A stretch of DNA of 33,742 nt from Algiphilus sp. Its GTDB lineage: Bacteria; Pseudomonadota; Gammaproteobacteria; Nevskiales; Nevskiaceae. Positions 23,353-31,120 of this stretch are shown here, in pieces (position 1 is the stretch's first letter; each line of letters opens with the position of its first letter). The stretch covers positions 1-33,742 of the forward strand of contig JALEHA010000051.1 in NCBI GenBank assembly GCA_022763315.1, read 5' to 3'. The translations under genes were made by a program, and so were the position numbers. A model generated the notes under the pieces. It was given only the letters and a program-made list of their open reading frames with translations, made no database searches and had not been told where the DNA came from.

Positions 23353-24918
23353 ATGCGTTCACGGCATCTCGTCGTTGCGGCTGTAGCCGCCGCGGCCGTA
23401 GGTACAACGTTTCAGGCGGGAGCATCCAGCCACCGCGAAGCGCCCTTCATCGCCGGCACGCCGCGCGTGGACGGCACGGATTTCTACATGTTCCGCAGCT
23501 ACGAGGCCGGTCGCGAGGGTTTCGTCACGCTGATCGCGAACTACAACCCGTTGCAAGACGCCTACGGTGGCCCGAACTACTTCGCGCTGGATCCCGAGGC
23601 GCTGTACGAGATTCACATCGACAACGACGGCGATGCGATGGAGGACCTCACGTTCCAGTTTCAGTTTGATCAGGAATTCCGTAACGTTTCCTTGCCGATC
23701 GGCAGCGGCGACAACGCCGCCAACGTTGCAATTCCGCTGATCCAGGCCGGTCCGATCGGACCCGGCGTGACCGACGATGCCAGCCAGAATCGCGTCGAGA
23801 CCTACACCGTCGGCGTGGTGCGCGGCGGCGCACGCTCGGGCAGCGCCCAGCCGTTGCAGATCACCAGTGGTGCGCTCGCCGGGCAGACGACCTTCCGCAA
23901 GCCGGTCGATTACATCGGCGAAAAGACGATCGCCGATTACCCGACCTATGCCAACAACCACATCTTTGACGTGGCCATTCCCGGCTGCGGTGCCGGTCGC
24001 GTGTTTGTCGGTCAGCGCAAGGAAGGCTTCGCTATCAACCTGGGTGAGGTCTTTGATCTGATTGCGCTGAACCCGCTGGGCAACCGGGATGACAAGCCCA
24101 GCATCGTGGATGACAAGAACATCACCTCGCTGGCGCTGGAAGTGCCCGCCAGCTGTCTGACCGATGGCGACAGCCCCATCATCGGTGGCTGGACGACGGC
24201 CAGCAAGCGTCAGATGCGCGTGCTCAACCCTGCGCCGCAGGGCCCGAATACGGATCTGCCCGCCACCAAGGGACCAGCCATTGAAGGAGGCGCCTGGACG
24301 CAGGTCTCGCGTCTGGGCATGCCGCTGGTCAATGAAGTGGTCATCGGCATCACGGACAAGGATCGCTTCAACGCCAGCCATCCGAGCGATGACGGCCAGT
24401 TCCTGAGCTATGTGACCAATCCGACTCTGCCCGCCCTGATCGACCTCCTGTTCAGGGACGCCGTGGGCGCGGACAGCAGCATTGCGCCCTCGAACATCCC
24501 GCGGCAGGACTTGGTGCTCGCCTTCCTTACCGGTATTCCGGGCCTTAACCAGCCGGAGGGGGTAACGCCTTCAGAGATGCTGCGACTCAACACCGCGGTG
24601 GGTGTGACGGCGCCTGCCGAGCAAAGCCCGCTGGGGGTTCTCGCCCTTGATCTGGCCGGTTTTCCCAATGGTCGGCGGCCGGTGGATGATGTCACCGACG
24701 TCGCGTTGCGCGCTGCCATGGGCGTGCTCTGTGTCGTGACCGAAGAAACCGCCGCGGCTTTCGGTCCCTTGGTCGAGGCGCGCAACTGCGACGCCTCCGA
24801 CGCGCCGGTTGGTGCTCAGCCCTTCACGGATCAGACCACCGAGTCGATCGACGATTTCCTCGCCGCATTCCCGTACCTGGCGCACCCGCTTCCGGGTGCG
24901 GTGCAGGACGGCCAGTAG
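23353..24918 (+). CDS. Exported DUF4331 domain protein
   Basis: A 521-residue protein with a signal peptide (LVVAAVAAAAVGTTFQAGA) and a mature part that begins ASSHREAP, the typical opening of DUF4331 (PF14224). Further family features are DGTDFYMFRSYE, the ALDPEALYEIHIDNDGDA segment, and the late NGRRPVDDVTDVALRA. The family has no proven function; its members are exported and repeatedly show acidic Asp-rich loops that may bind metal. GGGAGAGCGG precedes ATG 23353. A Gly-rich lipoprotein gene follows after 12 bases, and a HupE/TPR unit faces it from the other side. Confidence 0.9.
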   Translation: MRSRHLVVAAVAAAAVGTTFQAGASSHREAPFIAGTPRVDGTDFYMFRSYEAGREGFVTLIANYNPLQDAYGGPNYFALDPEALYEIHIDNDGDAMEDLTFQFQFDQEFRNVSLPIGSGDNAANVAIPLIQAGPIGPGVTDDASQNRVETYTVGVVRGGARSGSAQPLQITSGALAGQTTFRKPVDYIGEKTIADYPTYANNHIFDVAIPGCGAGRVFVGQRKEGFAINLGEVFDLIALNPLGNRDDKPSIVDDKNITSLALEVPASCLTDGDSPIIGGWTTASKRQMRVLNPAPQGPNTDLPATKGPAIEGGAWTQVSRLGMPLVNEVVIGITDKDRFNASHPSDDGQFLSYVTNPTLPALIDLLFRDAVGADSSIAPSNIPRQDLVLAFLTGIPGLNQPEGVTPSEMLRLNTAVGVTAPAEQSPLGVLALDLAGFPNGRRPVDDVTDVALRAAMGVLCVVTEETAAAFGPLVEARNCDASDAPVGAQPFTDQTTESIDDFLAAFPYLAHPLPGAVQDGQ

Positions 24919-24930
24919 GAGGGCACGACC

Positions 24931-25233
24931 ATGACACGAAGCCTCTCCGCACTCTGTCTGGCGGGCGCCCTGCTGGCGCTTGCCGCCTGCGATGGCACCT
25001 CGCCGCGGCTGGCGCCGCCCCCCGAGGGCAATGGCGGCAATGACGGGGGTAATGGCGGTGGCGATGGCGGTAACGGTGGTGGCATGCAGCCGCCACCGGC
25101 CGTTCAGCTGCGCAATCTCGTCATCGACAACATCAACAACAGCACCACGCCCACCGCGCGGCCCATTGATATCAATGATCTGAACATCGAGATTGACACG
25201 ACCCCCGTCAATCTCGATCTCGTGACCGGTTAA
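24931..25233 (+). CDS. Small Gly-rich lipoprotein
   Basis: A 100-residue protein with a lipoprotein signal; the lipobox is LAAC with Cys20. Next comes a flexible Gly/Asn/Asp linker (about 33-50, repeats of GGN and GGD) and then a 45-residue Asn/Asp/Thr-rich end (LRNLVIDNINNSTTP and so on). I do not recognise the family. AGGAGG stands just before the ATG, 12 bases after the DUF4331 stop, so it is in the same operon and is probably an outer-membrane-anchored partner of that protein. A strong terminator follows. Confidence 0.75.
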   Translation: MTRSLSALCLAGALLALAACDGTSPRLAPPPEGNGGNDGGNGGGDGGNGGGMQPPPAVQLRNLVIDNINNSTTPTARPIDINDLNIEIDTTPVNLDLVTG

Positions 25234-25256
25234 GGTCTGCGCCGTTCACGAGCTTG

Positions 25257-25292
25257 GAACCCCGCGACTGGCGTCACGGGGTTCTTTTTTTT
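25257..25292 (+). terminator. Strong terminator of the DUF4331 operon
   Basis: GAACCCCG (25257-25264) pairs with CGGGGTTC (25277-25284), with further pairing inside the loop, followed by eight T (25285-25292). Most of it lies inside the last codons of the convergent small periplasmic protein gene. Confidence 0.93.
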
Positions 25293-25735
25293 GCGCCGAT
25301 CAAGGCGGACAGCAGTCCGGCATTGGCAAGCACACTGACGATCAGCGCCCAGAGCAGCAGATGGGGTGGTATCGCAATCCGTTCGGGTGTGCGCGGCTCA
25401 GCGGATGCCGCAGCCCCTACCGCCACCGCCACCTCCAATTTGTGGCCGCGCTCATCGTCGGCTTCCACGATCCAGCGACCTGGGCGATCGGGGACAAAGG
25501 CGAAGTGCCCTTGGGCATCGCTGCGACCGACCTGAAAGACTTGCCGGCTGTCCGGCAGCAGCACGCGCACGTGCGCGCCATCCATGGCCTGACCGGCGGT
25601 GTAGCCGAAGCGCACGATTTCGGCGGGTACCTCCTCAATGACTTCCGCCTCGGCGCCGTGACCCCATGCCATCGGTGCGAAGCAACTGCCAAGCAGCAGG
25701 AGGGTCGTGCGTAACCTCGGGCGAGGGTGCTTCAC
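25274..25735 (-). CDS. Small periplasmic protein with C-terminal membrane anchor (DUF4198/CbiL-like)
   Basis: A 153-residue protein with a signal peptide (TTLLLLGSCFAPMAWG), then a His/Glu-rich start (HGAEAEVIEE), and a beta-sandwich-like domain of the kind seen in nickel/cobalt transport accessory proteins and carboxypeptidase regulatory domains (AMDGAHVRVLLPDSRQVFQ, GRSDAQGHFAFVPDRPGRW). One helix near the end (LLLWALIVSVLANAGLLSAL) anchors it in the membrane. The start is GTG 25735, overlapping the HupE-like stop (GTGA), with GGAG seven bases before. The context suggests it works with that membrane protein on a metal; this is inference. Confidence 0.65.
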   Translation of the reverse strand: MKHPRPRLRTTLLLLGSCFAPMAWGHGAEAEVIEEVPAEIVRFGYTAGQAMDGAHVRVLLPDSRQVFQVGRSDAQGHFAFVPDRPGRWIVEADDERGHKLEVAVAVGAAASAEPRTPERIAIPPHLLLWALIVSVLANAGLLSALIGAKKRTP

Positions 25736-26868
25736 AGGAGGGTCTCCAGACGGATATGAAACAGCCGCTGCGCCAGCCACCAGCTTCCCAGCAGGATGGC
25801 CAGGGCCGAGCCGGGAACCACGACCAGGTGACGGTAGAGCGGTTGATGTCGCGCCATCCAGGCAAAGGGCAGGCAGGCGGCAGCGATCAGGATCTGGCCG
25901 CCTTCAACTCCCAGGTTGAAGGCCAGCAGGGCAAGTGCCAGGGTCGGCGCATCAAAGCCCAGCCCCGCCAGTACACCGGCATAACCGGCGCCGTGGATCA
26001 GGCCGAAGAAGAAGGCGACCATCCACAGCCGCCGTTGCACCAGGGGCAGCAGGTTGTTCAAAGCCGCGAAGATGATGGTGGCGGCAACCGCGGTCTCCAC
26101 CCAGCGGGTGGGTAGCTGCAGCCAATCGAGGGCGGCGGCTGACAGCGACAAGGCGTGCGCCACGGTGAAGGCGGTGATGATGGCAACCAGCTCCATGGTG
26201 GCGCGACGTGCATCGGTGGCAGCCACCCAGCCTTCTTGTCGGCGTTGCAGCACGGCCGGCAGCAACAGGCACAGCAGGAAGAGTAGGTGATCAAAGCCGG
26301 CCCAGATATGCCACGCGCCCTGACGAAGATAGGTCCAGAACAGTGGCCCCAGCGCGGGCTGTTCCAGGCTGACATCGAACTGGCGGGCGGTGGGTTGCAG
26401 AATCGTGCTGTAGGTCCGACCGCCAAGCTCCAGCCTCAGCAGACCGCGATGCGAAGGATCGATGTCGAACAGCAGGTCGTAGTGCACGCTCAGCTGCTCT
26501 ACTGGTGCCGCGCATTGCCCGTCGAAGGCCAGAGCGGCATAGAGCCCATCGCTGTGCTCGGCGATACGCAGCGCACCGGTGGCCACGTCGCAGACCGCGC
26601 CAGCGCTGCGCAGCGTAAGCCTCGGCAAGGTGGCGGCGATGATCGCGCTGCGGCTGTCGCGTACCTCCTGCCACGTCACTTCGCCATTCCCATCCGGGTC
26701 CAGTCCCACCAGTTCGTGCAGGTCGCGCAGCGCCACATCCCAGCGACCCTCGACCTGGGATTTCTCCACGGTGAGCTGCAGATAACTGTCGCTGGGCTTG
26801 TGCGCCCATAGCGGCGCGGCGCTGATGCACAGCAGCAGAGCCAGGCCCAGCCAGGTGAAAGGCTTCAT
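25732..26868 (-). CDS. HupE/UreJ-like membrane protein (HupE_UreJ_2) with exported EF-hand N-terminus
   Basis: A 378-residue protein. A signal peptide (1-22, ending LWA) is followed by an exported domain of about 160 residues and then seven or so helices of the HupE/UreJ type. The membrane part shows family histidines and acids: AWHIWAGFDHLLFLL, TAFTVAHALSLS, GLIHGAGYAGVL and FNLGVEGGQ. The exported domain holds a perfect EF-hand loop, DPDGNGEVTWQE (57-68). HupE and UreJ relatives carry nickel or cobalt, so metal transport is likely but the metal is unknown. The ATG overlaps the upstream TPR gene stop (ATGA), with GGAGG five bases away. Confidence 0.82.
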   Translation of the reverse strand: MKPFTWLGLALLLCISAAPLWAHKPSDSYLQLTVEKSQVEGRWDVALRDLHELVGLDPDGNGEVTWQEVRDSRSAIIAATLPRLTLRSAGAVCDVATGALRIAEHSDGLYAALAFDGQCAAPVEQLSVHYDLLFDIDPSHRGLLRLELGGRTYSTILQPTARQFDVSLEQPALGPLFWTYLRQGAWHIWAGFDHLLFLLCLLLPAVLQRRQEGWVAATDARRATMELVAIITAFTVAHALSLSAAALDWLQLPTRWVETAVAATIIFAALNNLLPLVQRRLWMVAFFFGLIHGAGYAGVLAGLGFDAPTLALALLAFNLGVEGGQILIAAACLPFAWMARHQPLYRHLVVVPGSALAILLGSWWLAQRLFHIRLETLL

Positions 26869-28055
26869 GTGTCCTCCGCCTGCGACTTTGCCGTCTGCCC
26901 CAGTTGTGCCAGTAGCGCTTGCAGGCGCTGATCCTGCACAGCGTTCTCGCGCAACCAGTCGCGCACCGGTACGGCAGCGTCGGATTGGCCGCTGTCGACG
27001 GCGGCGCGCAACAGGAGCCGCGCGTCGGATGGTGTCTTCTGCACAACCCAATTGCGCTGTGCGAGCCACAGCGCGCGCGCCGGCTGTTGCCAGACATACA
27101 GCGCCGCCGCGGCCTCGGTCCCAAAGTGCCGCGCCCCGCCGCGCGCGCGCTCCGCCTCGAGGCGCGCTTCGAGGCGGCGACGGTCCTGTGCGATGCCAGG
27201 CGCTTCGGCGTTGCTCCGCATGCGCGCGCGCAGGCTTAGGATCAAACCCTCGTTGCTGTCTTCCCAGGCACGTGCCACCTCGGCGGCCTCGGCGACCCTG
27301 CCCTGACTGAGCAGAAAGTCGGCGTACTGCAGGTGCAGCGCCATGTCGTGGCGCGCGCCCGCGCTGTCGAGCGCTTCTCGAAACCAGATTTCCGTCTCGG
27401 CGCTGCCCAGCCGCCAGCCAATGTCCGCGCGTGCGCTGCGCGCCCACAGCCGTGCTTCGTCGTCACCCTCGGCAAGCGCCAGATGCGTGTGCAGCATGCG
27501 TAGCGCTTGCTCGGCCTCCCCGCTCAGGCTGCGTGGCGTCGCCAGGCAGGCCACGCCCATCAGGACGCGATAGCGCCGCACTACGTTGCAGTCCGTGATC
27601 GCCTGCGCATAGCGACCCTGCACGCTGTGAATGACCGCGCGGGTCAGGCGCGCCTGCAGATGTTGCGGCTGCTGCGCGAGCACCTGATCCAGATCCTGCA
27701 ACGCCGCGGCGAAGCGATGGTCGTGCTGTGCCAGGGTGGCGCGCAGCACGCGTACCTCCGCGGGCACCCTTTCGCGACCTTGCCAATGCCGCAGCGCCCC
27801 TTCGGCATAGCCGTACCAGCGCGCGTCCTGGCTGCGTCGCGCATGGGCGATGGCAGCCTGGGCAAATGCCGTGGCCATCTCGATACGGCCAGGGGCTTCC
27901 GCCAGCGCTGCCCGCATCTGCCGTAAACGCTGTACCTCCGCATTGTCCGAGGGCGCCACGCGCAGCAGTACCGTATCGGCCGCATCCGGAACGAAGACCG
28001 ACGCGTGCCCGGCGGGCAATAGCAGCAGCAGCAAGAGAAACAGGCAGAAAGGCAT
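26865..28055 (-). CDS. Exported TPR-like repeat protein
   Basis: A 396-residue protein with a Leu-rich signal peptide (MPFCLFLLLLLLLPAGHAS) and an all-helical mature part. Helical pairs of TPR type are seen around LRATLAQHDHRFAAALQDLDQVL, LTRAVIHSVQGRYAQAITDC and HLQYADFLLSQGRVAEAAEVARAW. It is a likely scaffold in the periplasm. It is first in a unit with the HupE-like and DUF4198-like genes, joined by 4-base overlaps. The start ATG 28055 is chosen because the signal peptide begins there; the frame is open to 28187 but that part does not look protein-like. No ribosome site is clear. Confidence 0.75.
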   Translation of the reverse strand: MPFCLFLLLLLLLPAGHASVFVPDAADTVLLRVAPSDNAEVQRLRQMRAALAEAPGRIEMATAFAQAAIAHARRSQDARWYGYAEGALRHWQGRERVPAEVRVLRATLAQHDHRFAAALQDLDQVLAQQPQHLQARLTRAVIHSVQGRYAQAITDCNVVRRYRVLMGVACLATPRSLSGEAEQALRMLHTHLALAEGDDEARLWARSARADIGWRLGSAETEIWFREALDSAGARHDMALHLQYADFLLSQGRVAEAAEVARAWEDSNEGLILSLRARMRSNAEAPGIAQDRRRLEARLEAERARGGARHFGTEAAAALYVWQQPARALWLAQRNWVVQKTPSDARLLLRAAVDSGQSDAAVPVRDWLRENAVQDQRLQALLAQLGQTAKSQAEDT

Positions 28056-28205
28056 GCCACTGTGTACGCGGTGCCCGGCGCGATGGACGCGCCTCGCCAT
28101 CCCGAACACACGCGAAGCGTTGCGCAGTGAAGCCGTACACTGGGGCGAATCCGCGGCCTGTACCGCGGGGGGCGGGGAGAGGTTCAACGTGGTGGTCGGT
28201 GCCGT

Positions 28206-28637
28206 ATGACGATGTCAAACCATACCCAAGAATGCCTGCGCGCGGCCCTGGCTGCGGCGCAGTGGCACGCCGTGCGCGCGCAAGGCCCCGGGGGACAGCA
28301 TGTCAACACCAGCGCGACGGCGGTGCATCTGCGTCTGCATCTTGACGACGCCGGCCTCCCCGCGCCGTGGCGGCAGCGGCTTGAGCAGTTGCAGGACGGT
28401 CGCATCAGCTCCGAGGGCGTGATTGTGATCAAGGCGCAGCGGCACCGTAGTCAGGCTCTGAACCGTGAGGACGCCTTCGCCGCGCTGCGCCAGCTGCTCC
28501 TGCGTGCGGCGACGGCGCCTCGGGTACGACGTCCCACGCAACCCTCACGTGCGGCCCGCAGGCGGCGCCTGCAGGAGAAGCGCCATCGCGGTGCGCTCAA
28601 GGCGGGCCGTGGCAGCGTGACGCGCGATGACAGCTAA
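28206..28637 (+). CDS. arfB: Ribosome rescue factor ArfB (RF-1 domain peptidyl-tRNA hydrolase)
   Basis: A 143-residue protein with the release-factor catalytic loop GPGGQHVNTSAT (GGQ at 29-31) and a basic C-terminal tail (SRAARRRRLQEKRHRGALKAGR) that enters the empty mRNA channel of stalled ribosomes. It frees nascent chains from ribosomes stuck without a stop codon. Length and layout match ArfB/YaeJ. ATG 28206 and ATG 28212 are both possible starts. The end overlaps panE by 11 bases. Confidence 0.93.
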   Translation: MTMSNHTQECLRAALAAAQWHAVRAQGPGGQHVNTSATAVHLRLHLDDAGLPAPWRQRLEQLQDGRISSEGVIVIKAQRHRSQALNREDAFAALRQLLLRAATAPRVRRPTQPSRAARRRRLQEKRHRGALKAGRGSVTRDDS

Positions 28638-29664
28638 AGCGACGGCTGCTCCGGCCATTGGCATCTTCGGCGCTGGCAGCATCGGCTGTTATCTGGGTGG
28701 TCGGCTGGTGGCCGCCGGCGGGGCCGTGCGTCTCGTCGGTCGGGCGCACATGGCAGAGGTGGTTGCCCGTCATGGATTGCGGGTCAGTGATTGGCAGGGC
28801 TATGACCACGTGCTTGCGCCCCGCCAGGTGCCCTTCTCCACGGAGGCGGCGTCTCTGGCAACCGCGGAACTCGTGTTGGTGACGGTCAAGTCGGCCGATA
28901 CGGAAACGTCGGGGGATGTGCTGGCTTCGGTGCTGGCACCCGGAACCGTCATCATCAGCCTGCAGAACGGCGTCAACAATGCCGCGCGCCTGCAACAGCG
29001 GCTCCCCCGGCAACGGGTGCTGGCGGGCATGGTGCCTTTCAATGTGGTGCAGCATGGGGATGGGCACTTCCATCATGGGTCGGAGGGCGTCGTGGAGGTC
29101 GAAGCTGACGACGCGCTCACGCCCTGGTTGGATCTCTTCCGCAGCGCCGGGTTGCCGCTGCAGTTGCGCGCCGACATGAATGCCGTGTTGTGGGCCAAGC
29201 TGCTGCTCAACCTCAACAATCCGATCAATGCGCTGGCCGGCATCCCGCTCCAGGAAGAACTCCGTCAGCGCGCCTTTCGGCGCTGCATCGCGCTGGCGCA
29301 GCGTGAAGCCCTCGCGCTCTACGCCGAAGCCGGTATCCGGCCGGCGCGACTGACCCCGGTGCCGCCGCGCTGGATGCCCAGCCTGCTGGCCGTGCCCGAT
29401 GCCGTTTTCCAGCGCGTCGGTCAACGCATGCTGCGGATTGATCCCTTGGCGCGCTCCTCCATGTGGGAGGATCTCGAACGCGGCCGGCGCACCGAGATCG
29501 AATGGATCAATGGCGAGCTCCTGCGTCTGGCCGAGCGCCTGGGCCGCAAGGCGCCAGTCAACGCCTGCCTGGTCGCTTTGGTGCGCGCGGCCGAGCAAGG
29601 TGGCCGCAGGGATTGGTCCGGGCCCGAGCTGTTGGCCGCGCTGCAGCGCGCCGCTCAGGACTGA
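28627..29664 (+). CDS. panE: 2-dehydropantoate 2-reductase (KPR family)
   Basis: A 345-residue NADPH-dependent ketopantoate reductase that would make pantoate for coenzyme A. The Rossmann motif GIFGAGSIGCYLGGRL starts at residue 12. LVTVKSADT, SLQNGVNN, the catalytic Lys in WAKLLLNLNNPINAL, and SSMWEDLERGRRTEIEWINGE are all family signatures. Some paralogues of the family act on other 2-keto acids, so the exact substrate is likely but not certain. It overlaps arfB and its last 10 bases overlap the convergent DUF2062 gene. Confidence 0.88.
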   Translation: MTAKATAAPAIGIFGAGSIGCYLGGRLVAAGGAVRLVGRAHMAEVVARHGLRVSDWQGYDHVLAPRQVPFSTEAASLATAELVLVTVKSADTETSGDVLASVLAPGTVIISLQNGVNNAARLQQRLPRQRVLAGMVPFNVVQHGDGHFHHGSEGVVEVEADDALTPWLDLFRSAGLPLQLRADMNAVLWAKLLLNLNNPINALAGIPLQEELRQRAFRRCIALAQREALALYAEAGIRPARLTPVPPRWMPSLLAVPDAVFQRVGQRMLRIDPLARSSMWEDLERGRRTEIEWINGELLRLAERLGRKAPVNACLVALVRAAEQGGRRDWSGPELLAALQRAAQD

Positions 29665-30155
29665 CGCTGCGCCCGCGCCAGCCGTCGGGCACGCAACATG
29701 GCCGATAGCCGGTGAGAGACCACATAACCCGCCATCGCGGACGGTAGTGCCACCAGCAGGCTACCCAGCACGGCGAACAACCATTCGTCGATGAAGCCGT
29801 CCAGATACCAGGCGCTGCTGGCAAAGAAGGGCAGGCTGCCAAAGACAAATTGGCCGATCGCGTGGAAGCCCCAGTACAAAGGCGCCATGGTGAAAGGGTT
29901 GCTGACCCACGACACCGCAAAGGCGGCCGGGAAATTGCCGCGCACGATGATGCAGCCGCTGATCATGAAGATCGTCTGCGCACCCACCGTGGGTGTGAGT
30001 CCGACGAAGAGCCCGACAAACACGCCGCGCGCCACGGCTTCCGGTCCGCCGCGCAGGCAGCCGCTGGCCTCCAGTACGGCGCGCACGCGCGGATGCGCAA
30101 CCAACCATGCATGGCCGCGGGCGCGCAGATAGCGATAGCGCTGTTTCAGTCGCAT
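29655..30155 (-). CDS. DUF2062 membrane protein
   Basis: A 166-residue protein of the DUF2062 family, with a basic N-terminus (MRLKQRYRYLRARG), then GVFVGLFVGLTPTVGAQTIFM and NFPAAFAVSWVSNPFT, which are the family signatures, and a last membrane helix near LLVALPSAMAGYVVSHRL. Members sit in the inner membrane, and their function is unknown. ATG 30155 is preceded by TACACT, a possible -10 box very close to the start, and no Shine-Dalgarno, so a leaderless or short-leader message is possible. It diverges from the TPR lipoprotein gene across 98 bases. Confidence 0.85.
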   Translation of the reverse strand: MRLKQRYRYLRARGHAWLVAHPRVRAVLEASGCLRGGPEAVARGVFVGLFVGLTPTVGAQTIFMISGCIIVRGNFPAAFAVSWVSNPFTMAPLYWGFHAIGQFVFGSLPFFASSAWYLDGFIDEWLFAVLGSLLVALPSAMAGYVVSHRLSAMLRARRLARAQRQS

Positions 30156-30253
30156 AGCAAAACAGTGTAAGGGGCAGGCTGTGTCCGGGCCGCGCTTGCG
30201 CGACCGCCGGCAGACCGTCATTGTGCGGGCTCCATGGGGACCAGGAGTCAGAC

Positions 30254-31120
30254 ATGAACAAGGCCATCCCGGCCAGCGCGTTGCTCGCGATGCTGCTCGT
30301 CGGTTGCGGCAGTGGCGACGCGCCGCAGCCCTCCGCTGCAGCCGAAGGCGAGGCGAGAGCAAGCGAAAGCACCGACGCGGGCGGCGCCTCGCTGGCGGAT
30401 GCCAACCGCCGCTGCCGCGAACTCATTGACCGTGCCCAGCGTACCGAAGCGCAGACGCTGTGCCTGGAGGCCCTGAAGCGGGCGGCCGAGGCCGGTGAAG
30501 ACACGGTGGCTTATGGACGGGCAGTCGCGAACTCCGCCTATCTGTTTCAGATGAACGGTGACTACGAGCAGGCGGTGGATTTCTATGAACGCGCCATCGA
30601 AGTGCAATCGCCGCGCGTCGATACGGAGCCGCGTCCTCTGGCGCGCACCCTCGCCGACTACGGTTTGATGGCGATCCAGCGCGGTGATGCGGAAGCGGCC
30701 TTGCCGCGCCTTGAGCGCGCCGCCGAATTACTCCAACGCGCCGGCGATGGCGACAGTGAAGCGATGGCCGCGCTCATGGGCGACACCGCCGAAGCCCATG
30801 AAATGGCGGGCGACATGGATGCCGCGGTGGCCTGGTATGAACGCTCGCTGGCGGCCTATCGCAAGGCGCAGGGCGAGAGCCACGCCAATGTCGGCATTGC
30901 GATGAACAATCTCGGCATGGCCTTCCATCAGAAGAAGGAATACGCCAAGGCCGACCCGCTGCTGCGCGATGCCTACGCCCTGCTCGAAGCCCAACTCGGT
31001 GCCGAACACCCTGTCAGCGACGTCGCTCGCCGCAACATCAGCGACAACGCGGCGATGATGGAATCACCAGCAAAGGCGCCAGCCCCGAAGGCCGAGGCCG
31101 CCAACGGCGACGCTGACTAA
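30254..31120 (+). CDS. TPR repeat lipoprotein
   Basis: A 288-residue protein with a lipoprotein signal (LLAMLLVGC, Cys18) and a Ser/Ala/Glu-rich linker followed by tetratricopeptide repeats. Clear repeats are NSAYLFQMNGDYEQAVDFYERAIEVQ, the GDAEAALPRLERAAELL pair, GDTAEAHEMAGDMDAAVAWYERSLAAY, and a TPR_10-like NVGIAMNNLGMAFHQKKEYAKADPLLRDAY. It is probably an envelope scaffold. AGGAG is six bases before ATG 30254. The stop TAA overlaps the stop of the DUF4197 gene on the other strand. Confidence 0.85.
   Translation: MNKAIPASALLAMLLVGCGSGDAPQPSAAAEGEARASESTDAGGASLADANRRCRELIDRAQRTEAQTLCLEALKRAAEAGEDTVAYGRAVANSAYLFQMNGDYEQAVDFYERAIEVQSPRVDTEPRPLARTLADYGLMAIQRGDAEAALPRLERAAELLQRAGDGDSEAMAALMGDTAEAHEMAGDMDAAVAWYERSLAAYRKAQGESHANVGIAMNNLGMAFHQKKEYAKADPLLRDAYALLEAQLGAEHPVSDVARRNISDNAAMMESPAKAPAPKAEAANGDAD

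Noticed and set aside
26869..27447. N-terminal extension of the HupE-like gene
   Set aside because: It runs through the TPR gene in another frame and lacks a signal peptide; ATG 26868 has a signal peptide and ribosome site.
28018..28045. CTG-type triplet repeat
   Set aside because: It encodes the Leu run of a signal peptide and is only four units long.
30195..30230. Promoter TTGCGC-N17-CATTGT before the TPR lipoprotein
   Set aside because: Each box matches only three of six bases; too weak to call.
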